11,642 nt of DNA from Methanocella sp. (GTDB taxonomy: Archaea > Halobacteriota > Methanocellia > Methanocellales > Methanocellaceae): NCBI RefSeq assembly GCF_035506375.1, contig NZ_DATJPM010000083.1:1-11642 (forward strand), in the 5' to 3' direction. The position numbers and the translations under genes were made by a program. The notes below the pieces were generated by a model, which saw only the letters and a program-made list of their open reading frames with translations, searched no databases and had not been told where the DNA came from. The stretch's first letter is position 1. Each line of letters opens with the position of its first letter. Of the stretch, positions 6,796-11,642 are shown in pieces.

Positions 6796-8958
6796 TTAAG
6801 CTTTAAAGCTCTTTGTCCACCCGGGCGCTTCGGGCGGCGAGCCGCCCTTGAGCATGTCCTGCCACTTCGAATCCGTAAGGCGGTCGTCCATGGGCCACTT
6901 GAACTCGTAATAGGCGAAGGCCGCGCCCTTTGCGACGACGACGCTGCCCCCGGCGGGCACGGCCACGTAAATGTAGTATGGATCGCCGACGCCCTCTTCA
7001 AGGACTTTATTCGAGTTGACGTCGGTGTGCACGTCGGCCACGACGGCCATCCTGTCGTCCGTATCGCTGGTGATCGCATCCTTGACTTCCGGCGGAAAGG
7101 TGGTGATTCCTTCAAGCGTGCCGCCGACATACCGGATCGTATCGTACTCGTCCTGCGACAGCGTCGTGCCCGTAAGCTCCTTTTCCGAGATGGCCTTCAG
7201 CGCCGCCAACAGGTCTTTTAGCTTTGACAGGCGGTCGCCGAACACGTCCAGCAGCAGGTTCCTGGATTTAAGCCCGTCGATGGTCATGCCGGCGAGCGAC
7301 GCAAGGCGCCCGTATAGCTCCGGGTTGGGCTCCACGTAGCCCTTTGGCGGCTCGGGAGGCGTCATGATGGCCGTGGCACGCATCGTGTAGCTCTGCTTGG
7401 CATATAGAATCGTATCGTGCCTCAGCTCGGCCCAGCTTCCCAGCGACGTGTCGAGCTCCTTATCCGTCCACGCCTGGCTCTTCATGAACGTCGGGTACCC
7501 GTCGCCTTTCTCGTTCAGCAGAGGCATCAGGCAGTAGAGCCAGCACCAGTAGAGGTTCTGGGTCCACGTATCGGCTCCCAGAGCCGCGAACTGGCTTTTA
7601 AGAGACTCCATCTGCTTCACGTAATTCTTGTAATGGGTCTCGTTATAGATCTTGTCCAGGATGTCGTAGGCCCGCTTTGACCCCAGCACGGCCATTACGT
7701 CCAGGCCCATCGGGAAAAGCCGCGGGTCGCTCTGGGTGCCCACTTTCGCGTAGACCAGCTCCTGGAACATGTAGGAGTCGGGGATGAAGCGCTGCCCCAT
7801 GAAGCGGAATCCCTTGACCGTGTCCGTGCCGCTTTCCTCGTAATCCGTATCCGTCAGCTCCGTGGATACGATCTTCGGCGCCTTCAGCTTGAGGGCTTTA
7901 TCCATGAACGCCTGGAGCTTCACGTCGTCGGCCAGGTCCGTCAGGCTTACGCTGCCGCCGTAGACTTCCGGTATTAGGGAGCTATAGTCATAGGCCGAGA
8001 GGTCGTCGGTTTCGCCGACAAAGAATACCGTGGGCTCATAGATGCCCTTCCACAGGTCAAAGGCCTTGCCCTTCAAGGCGAGCGTGATCAGTATGGCCTG
8101 GCGCGTCTGCTCCTTCGGCAGCTCCGGGTTGTCCTTATCCTTTAGGCGGAAGGACATGCGGCCGTACCACATCATGGCCATGAAATATTTCCTGAGGGTG
8201 TCGTTCCGGTCGTAGTGGCCCCGGGGCACGTACTGGCTGTAGTCCTCATTGTAGCCGAAGATAGGCGATTTTGAGAAGCCCTCGTGCGCCTTTATGAGGG
8301 AAAGCTCATCATGGACCATGCCATTGGCGCTCGATGGTATCGAGGGCGACTCGCCCAGCAGCGTGAGCGCCACAGCGTAGAACGCCGTGTTCTTGAGGGC
8401 GGCCGTTTTAACTGACTCTGTTGCCGAGTCCATCTGGGCCTTCGACTCGTCGTATAACAGCTTCGAGAGGTCGAGGATGTCGGGGCTGAAGTGCTCGACT
8501 TCGAGCATCCTTAAAATGTAATCGAATAAGACGTGATAGGTGTGAAGCACCGAGTCGGTGGTCACGAACGCCGGGAGCCCGGCCTCGCTCAGGCTCTTGT
8601 AGACGTCGTATATCTGGGCGTCGCTCGACGGTGTCAGGTAGAATAAATTTTTCGCCAGGGCGCTCTTCCCCGCGTCATCGACGCCGAGCTTATCCAGGCC
8701 CGAGAGCTTTGAAACGTCGACACTATAGTCTTTAAGGGAGGGCGTGACCGCCGACGGCAGCGGCTGGAACTCGGCGAACTTCGCCTGCGTCTTGCCTGCC
8801 ACAGTATACGTGAGGTTGCCCGTCGGTCGTAGCGTGGGGCCCTCGTTCATAGAGCTGCCCACGCAGCCCAGGGCGCCGGAGCCCAGGACCATGGCGCCGG
8901 CAGCGCCCATGGCTTTTAGGAATGCCCGCCTGTTTATGCCTGAAAGACCGTCGCTCAT
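6796..8958 (-). CDS. DUF3160 family secreted protein with Tat signal
   Basis: 720-residue protein of the DUF3160 family (PF11369), whose biochemical function is unknown. The N-terminus is a twin-arginine signal: NRRAFLK (9-15), then a hydrophobic alanine/glycine stretch ending in ALGC with cysteine 32. The cysteine suggests a Tat lipoprotein held on the outer face of the membrane, although the lipobox is imperfect. Family-like segments, recognised from memory, include LPAFVTTDSVLHTYHVLFDYILR (128-150), the SQYVPRGHYDRNDTLRKYFM region (241-260), SWAELRHDTILYAKQSY (508-524), GYVEPNPELY (540-549) and a C-terminal domain from about 637 containing ADVHTD and EGVGDPYYIYVAVP. No ribosome binding site precedes the ATG. 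A TATA-like box about 28 bases upstream predicts a leaderless or nearly leaderless mRNA. It is divergent from mtnA. Family confidence is good; role unknown. Confidence 0.85.
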   Translation of the reverse strand: MSDGLSGINRRAFLKAMGAAGAMVLGSGALGCVGSSMNEGPTLRPTGNLTYTVAGKTQAKFAEFQPLPSAVTPSLKDYSVDVSKLSGLDKLGVDDAGKSALAKNLFYLTPSSDAQIYDVYKSLSEAGLPAFVTTDSVLHTYHVLFDYILRMLEVEHFSPDILDLSKLLYDESKAQMDSATESVKTAALKNTAFYAVALTLLGESPSIPSSANGMVHDELSLIKAHEGFSKSPIFGYNEDYSQYVPRGHYDRNDTLRKYFMAMMWYGRMSFRLKDKDNPELPKEQTRQAILITLALKGKAFDLWKGIYEPTVFFVGETDDLSAYDYSSLIPEVYGGSVSLTDLADDVKLQAFMDKALKLKAPKIVSTELTDTDYEESGTDTVKGFRFMGQRFIPDSYMFQELVYAKVGTQSDPRLFPMGLDVMAVLGSKRAYDILDKIYNETHYKNYVKQMESLKSQFAALGADTWTQNLYWCWLYCLMPLLNEKGDGYPTFMKSQAWTDKELDTSLGSWAELRHDTILYAKQSYTMRATAIMTPPEPPKGYVEPNPELYGRLASLAGMTIDGLKSRNLLLDVFGDRLSKLKDLLAALKAISEKELTGTTLSQDEYDTIRYVGGTLEGITTFPPEVKDAITSDTDDRMAVVADVHTDVNSNKVLEEGVGDPYYIYVAVPAGGSVVVAKGAAFAYYEFKWPMDDRLTDSKWQDMLKGGSPPEAPGWTKSFKA

Positions 8959-8982
8959 GATTAGAAATTAGCTGTCGAGATG

Positions 8983-8990
8983 AAATATAT
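8983..8990 (-). promoter_or_regulatory. TATA-like box for the DUF3160 gene
   Basis: The minus strand reads ATATATTT here, centred about 28 bases before the ATG at 8958. This spacing puts the transcript start at or within a few bases of the start codon. With no ribosome binding site visible, a leaderless mRNA is the simplest reading. Confidence 0.5.
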
Positions 8991-9000
8991 TGCCTTGACT

Positions 9001-9033
9001 ACGGGTGCATTCGCAATTATCAACGCCACCCGT
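9001..9033. promoter_or_regulatory. 7-bp perfect inverted repeat in the divergent promoter region
   Basis: ACGGGTG (9001-9007) and CACCCGT (9027-9033) are exact reverse complements with 26 bases between arm centres. The repeat lies just upstream of the probable mtnA TATA-like box and just behind the DUF3160 box. It could be an operator serving one or both divergent genes. No regulator is encoded next to it except possibly the ACT-domain protein, which shows no obvious DNA-binding domain. Confidence 0.4.
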
Positions 9034-9046
9034 GTGAAACCAACAG

Positions 9047-9055
9047 GTTTTTATC
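9047..9055 (+). promoter_or_regulatory. TATA-like box for mtnA
   Basis: The T-rich GTTTTTATC is centred about 26 bases before the second in-frame ATG (9078). That spacing predicts a transcript starting at that ATG. No ribosome binding site is present before either ATG, so a leaderless mRNA is likely. Confidence 0.4.
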
Positions 9056-9071
9056 TTCTCTTCATTACTTA

Positions 9072-10145
9072 ATGTTGATGCGAACCATAGACTGGAGCGA
9101 CGAGAAGGGCTGCGTTACGATAATCGACCAGACGGCCCTGCCCCTGAAGCTTGCCCTGATAGACATTTATCACATTAACGCGCTTAACGACGCCATCCTG
9201 CGGCTGAAGGTCCGGGGAGCTCCCGCCCTCGGGGCGGCCGGCGGCTTCGGGGTCGCCTTGCTGGCCAGGACGATAAAGGCGGAAGACTACAGGGAAGAGC
9301 TGATAAAAGAGACTGAAAGCCTGAAACGCGTTCGCCCGACGGCCGTGAACCTTTCCTGGGGTGCCGACCGTGTGCTGACGAAGGCGCTCACCGGCAGGGA
9401 CCGGGCGGAAATAGAAACATTAGCCCTGGCTGAGGCAAAGGCGCTGGCGGACGAGGACGTGGCGCAGTGCAGGGCCATCGGCGAGCACGGCGCTGCGCTG
9501 TTGCGCTCGGGCGACACGGTCATGACACATTGTAACGCGGGCCGGCTGGCGTGCGTCGACTGGGGCACCGCCCTGGGCGTGATACGCTCCGCCATCGAGC
9601 AGGGAAAGGATATCAAGGTCATCTCCTGCGAGACGCGGCCCCTGAACCAGGGGAGCCGCATCACCTGCTTCGAGCTGATGGAGGACCGCATACCGGTCAC
9701 GCTAATCACGGACAGCATGGCGGGCCACGTGATGCGCCAGGGCAAAGTGGACAAAGTCATCGTCGGCGCCGACCGCATCGTCGAGGACGCCGTCTTCAAC
9801 AAGATCGGCACCTACTCGCACTCCGTCCTTGCTAAGGCCCACGGTATCCCTTTCTACGTGGCGGCACCGCTCTCGACGTTCGACTTCCGCCATGCGGAAA
9901 AGGACGTGGTGATCGAGGAGCGCGACCCGGAGGAATTGAGGCGCTGGAATGGCACGCAGATAGCGCCCGCGGGCGTGCCGGCATTTAATCCGGCGTTCGA
10001 CGCGACGCCGATGGAGAACGTCACTGCCGTCATCACCGAGCAGGGAGTTTTCAAGCCGCCACTGCCCTTTACCGGGCTGAAGAAAAGTTCAAGCCTAAAA
10101 CGATATATAAAGGATAAGCCTGAGGGAGTCCGGGATGGCATATAG
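9072..10145 (+). CDS. mtnA: S-methyl-5-thioribose-1-phosphate isomerase homologue (MtnA)
   Basis: Aldose-ketose isomerase of the MtnA/aIF2B family. It converts 5-methylthioribose 1-phosphate to methylthioribulose 1-phosphate in methionine salvage. The methanogen enzyme is reported also to accept 5-deoxyribose 1-phosphate. In 357 residues the family motifs are clear: RGAPALG (48-54), RVRPTAVNL (86-94), HCNAG with the catalytic cysteine 154, ETRPLNQGSR (187-196), TDSMAG (213-218), GADRI with catalytic aspartate 234, and NKIGTY (243-248). Between the last two motifs the sequence is VEDAVF, one residue shorter than the AANGDVA seen in many bacterial enzymes. The C-terminus after about 325 is a basic extension. 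The family usually begins MRTI, which together with promoter spacing makes the ATG at 9078 the likelier start. It overlaps the next gene by 11 bases. Specificity for methylthioribose rather than another sugar phosphate is not proven. Confidence 0.9.
   Translation: MLMRTIDWSDEKGCVTIIDQTALPLKLALIDIYHINALNDAILRLKVRGAPALGAAGGFGVALLARTIKAEDYREELIKETESLKRVRPTAVNLSWGADRVLTKALTGRDRAEIETLALAEAKALADEDVAQCRAIGEHGAALLRSGDTVMTHCNAGRLACVDWGTALGVIRSAIEQGKDIKVISCETRPLNQGSRITCFELMEDRIPVTLITDSMAGHVMRQGKVDKVIVGADRIVEDAVFNKIGTYSHSVLAKAHGIPFYVAAPLSTFDFRHAEKDVVIEERDPEELRRWNGTQIAPAGVPAFNPAFDATPMENVTAVITEQGVFKPPLPFTGLKKSSSLKRYIKDKPEGVRDGI
10124..10128 (+). promoter_or_regulatory. Ribosome binding site of the ACT-domain gene inside mtnA
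   Basis: GGGAG lies six bases before the ATG at 10135, within the last codons of mtnA. It supports the overlapping start and translational coupling of the two genes. Confidence 0.65.
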
Positions 10146-11244
10146 GTATAATTCGCAGGAAATGAAAGGGGCCATGGAGGCCGTGATCGACAGGATCGAG
10201 CGGGGCTGTGAGCTCAAGGAATATTTCATATCGGGCCTGCAGCACGTCTACCGTGTGGACGGCCAGTTTTTACTTGTACTGCGCTACAGCAAGAACAAGG
10301 ACGGCCACTACTATTTCTCCATCCCCCAGGAATTCCTGTACAACCCCACCATCAAGCACCTGGTGCTCGTCTGCGAGAAGCCGGATAACGCCATCGTCCT
10401 CCCGGCGTCGCAGATCGCCGACATGCTCGAGGACATCGAGCCTGGCGAGAAGGGCTGGACGTTAGACGTCTATGACAAGGAGGGCTGGGAGCTCAAGATC
10501 GCCCGGACCGAGAAGGTCCTGTACGTCGATAACTACGTCAACGAGTACGAGCTGATCTACTCCCGGAGCGCCATGTCCACGGGCAAGACCGCCCTCAACA
10601 TGTTCTGCAAGGACAAGCCGGGCGTGCTCCGGGACGTGGCCGGCATGGTCGCCAAGCACGGCGGCAACATCACGTACACTCAGCAGTTTATCGTGGACAA
10701 GGGCGACAAGGAGGGCATGTCCAACGTCTACATGGAGGTCGAGAACGTAAAAGATATTGACGACCTCGTCAAGGCCCTCGAAAAGATGTCTCTGGTGCAG
10801 GAAGTCACGCTGCACCCGCCTCTGGACCGGATCTATGGGTCGCGCGTCATCATTATCGGCGGCGGGGCCCAGGTCGCCCAGGTCGCCGTGGGCGCCATCA
10901 ACGAGGCGGACCGGCACAACATCCGGGGCGAGCGCATTAGCGTGGACACGATCCCCCTGGTGGGCGAAGACACGCTGGCCGACGCCGTGGAGGCCGTGAA
11001 GCGCCTTCACCGGGCGCAGATCCTCGTGCTGGCCGGCTCTATCATGGGCGGCAGCATATCGGAGGAGGTCAAGAAGCTCCACGACGAGGGCATACCCGTT
11101 ATCTCGCTAAATATGGCCGGCAGCGTTCCCGATTACGCCGACCTGGTGGTCACCGACCCAATCCAGGCCGGCACTTTCGCCGTCATGCACGTCGCCAAGA
11201 CAGCCGTGTTCGACATCGACCGCGTGCGTGGCAAGAAGTTTTAA
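10135..11244 (+). CDS. ACT-domain protein with DUF5612-like C-terminus and unknown N-terminal domain
   Basis: 369-residue soluble protein in three parts. Residues 1-145 form a domain I do not recognise, with alternating strands (QFLLVLRYS, HYYFSIPQEF, HLVLVC, AIVLPASQIADML) around an acidic surface. Residues about 152-228 are an ACT domain (TALNMFCKDKPGVLRDVAGMVAKHGGNIT), a fold that usually binds amino acids and controls a partner. Residues 230-367 match my memory of the methanogen DUF5612 module. They open with RVIIIGGGAQVAQVA, a glycine-rich nucleotide-binding-like turn, and hold LAGSIMGGSISEEV (299-312) and a conserved-looking end from DLVVTDP to DIDRV. The start overlaps mtnA by 11 bases and has a good ribosome binding site. 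Coupling to mtnA suggests a sensing role in methionine or deoxysugar phosphate metabolism; this is inference. No DNA-binding motif or membrane segment was seen. Confidence 0.8.
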   Translation: MAYRYNSQEMKGAMEAVIDRIERGCELKEYFISGLQHVYRVDGQFLLVLRYSKNKDGHYYFSIPQEFLYNPTIKHLVLVCEKPDNAIVLPASQIADMLEDIEPGEKGWTLDVYDKEGWELKIARTEKVLYVDNYVNEYELIYSRSAMSTGKTALNMFCKDKPGVLRDVAGMVAKHGGNITYTQQFIVDKGDKEGMSNVYMEVENVKDIDDLVKALEKMSLVQEVTLHPPLDRIYGSRVIIIGGGAQVAQVAVGAINEADRHNIRGERISVDTIPLVGEDTLADAVEAVKRLHRAQILVLAGSIMGGSISEEVKKLHDEGIPVISLNMAGSVPDYADLVVTDPIQAGTFAVMHVAKTAVFDIDRVRGKKF

Positions 11245-11246
11245 TA

Positions 11247-11251
11247 TTTTT
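11247..11251 (+). terminator. T-tract terminator candidate after the ACT-domain gene
   Basis: Five consecutive T follow the TAA by two bases, with no strong hairpin before them. This is a weak but typical archaeal termination signal for the mtnA transcript. Confidence 0.35.
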
Positions 11252-11263
11252 GCTGTCCGGCTT

Positions 11264-11321
11264 AAGCCCGCGAAGAGCATACAAGCCCGCGAAGACTGTT
11301 TCGAGCGCGAAGACCGCGAAG
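11264..11321 (+). repeat. CGCGAAGA direct repeats
   Basis: The 13-mer AAGCCCGCGAAGA occurs exactly twice, at 11264-11276 and 11283-11295, 19 bases apart. Two further GCGAAG-containing units follow before 11321. The unit resembles the 9-base family elsewhere in the window in period and purine bias, but has a different core (CGCGAAGAC). There is no coding potential. Confidence 0.65.
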
Positions 11322-11333
11322 CTACATTTAGAG

Positions 11334-11347
11334 ATTTAATATTAAAT
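11334..11347. repeat. 14-bp AT palindrome containing TTAATATTAA
   Basis: ATTTAATATTAAAT is a perfect palindrome. Its 10-bp core TTAATATTAA is identical to the one inside the left-end repeat array at 34-43, so this core accompanies the repeat family at both ends of the window. Its role is unknown. Confidence 0.6.
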
Positions 11348-11410
11348 GAATGAGTTTAGTCATAATTAATTTCTTTTGCTGTGGTGAATTACTCCCGTAT
11401 TTTAAGCTTT

Positions 11411-11638
11411 TTAAGGGCACGGAGGGCACTATTTTCACCACAAAGGCACGATGGCACTGAGGCTCACAAAGTCTTTTTTTAGATTAAGTTACAAAGGACA
11501 CAAAGCCGGTTCATTGGCGATCAGGGCACGAAGGATACAAGGGCACAGTGGAATGAACAAGAGCACTTTTTGCCATCGTGCCTTCATATCCTTTGTATCT
11601 TAAAAGTTCAAAAAGCGGCTCTGTGCCCTTTGTCTCTT
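11411..11638. repeat. Facing arrays of the 9-base repeat family, right end
   Basis: This gene-free stretch carries forward units such as GGCACGGAGGGCAC (11416-11429), ACAAAGGACACAAAG (about 11491-11505) and GGGCACGAAGG (11524-11534). Reverse units such as TGCCATCGTGCCTT (11571-11584), CCTTTGTATCTT and CTGTGCCCTTTGTC follow from 11571 on. The forward-then-reverse order repeats the layout at the left end. The core here is often CACAAAGGR rather than CACGGAGGR. No gene, tRNA or stable long hairpin was found in the rest of 11245-11642. Confidence 0.65.
11443..11584. repeat. 14-bp perfect inverted repeat, arms 128 bases apart
   Basis: AAGGCACGATGGCA (11443-11456) and TGCCATCGTGCCTT (11571-11584) are exact reverse complements. 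The arms enclose 114 bases of nonamer-type repeats with no open frame of note. They could be the ends of a small non-autonomous element, or arise simply from facing copies of the repeat family. Confidence 0.65.
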
Positions 11639-11642
11639 AATT

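Noticed and set aside
6738..7130. Minus-strand frame of 130 codons near the end of the DUF3160 gene
   Set aside because: It overlaps the conserved C-terminal domain of the DUF3160 protein in another frame and its composition is Arg/Ser/Pro-rich without family resemblance. It is a shadow frame.
10462..11082. Minus-strand frame of 206 codons opposite the ACT-domain gene
   Set aside because: It is antisense to ACT and DUF5612 coding sequence, its histidine- and valine-rich composition is typical of a shadow, and it has no start signal.
11245..11642. tRNA or other RNA gene in the right-hand gene-free region
   Set aside because: No cloverleaf, T-loop GTTCGA-like motif or acceptor stem was found by reading either strand. 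The region is explained by repeats.

Overview
The window looks like chromosomal DNA of a G+C-rich euryarchaeal methanogen. The best guess is a member of Methanocellales (Methanocella-like), because it combines an archaeal-type AdoMet synthetase, a full SMC-ScpA-ScpB set, a methanogen-style MtnA and an ACT/DUF5612 protein. Start regions carry AT-rich TATA-like boxes rather than bacterial -35/-10 elements. The lineage call is inference; I could run no search.

Layout. (1) Positions 1-350 hold no gene. They contain two facing arrays of a degenerate 9-base unit (CACRGAGGR) with a 70-base tandem duplication between them. (2) Positions 351-6720 on the minus strand hold, in transcription order, a small coiled-coil protein, smc, scpA, scpB and an archaeal-type AdoMet synthetase. 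The smc/scpA and scpA/scpB pairs overlap by 11 and 8 bases, so the condensin subunits are probably translated together. The AdoMet synthetase follows after 59 bases with its own strong ribosome binding site and a possible promoter. (3) Positions 6796-8958, minus strand, encode a secreted Tat-type DUF3160 protein. (4) A 113-base divergent promoter region carries a perfect 7-bp inverted repeat. (5) On the plus strand, a methylthioribose-1-phosphate isomerase homologue (mtnA) overlaps by 11 bases a protein with an unrecognised N-terminal domain, an ACT domain and a DUF5612-like C-terminus. (6) Positions 11245-11642 hold no gene, but carry more of the 9-base repeat family, again as facing arrays, plus a second repeat type (CGCGAAGA) and a 14-bp inverted repeat.

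Two themes stand out. The first is chromosome structure: ATPase SMC, kleisin ScpA, winged-helix ScpB and a small coiled-coil partner candidate. The second is methionine/AdoMet metabolism: AdoMet synthesis at one end, and salvage of methylthioribose phosphate (possibly also 5-deoxyribose phosphate) coupled to a probable ligand-sensing ACT protein at the other. No transposase, integrase, CRISPR array, tRNA or rRNA was seen. The least explained parts are the N-terminal domain of the ACT protein, the small gene before smc, the compact AdoMet synthetase and the repeat elements at both ends.
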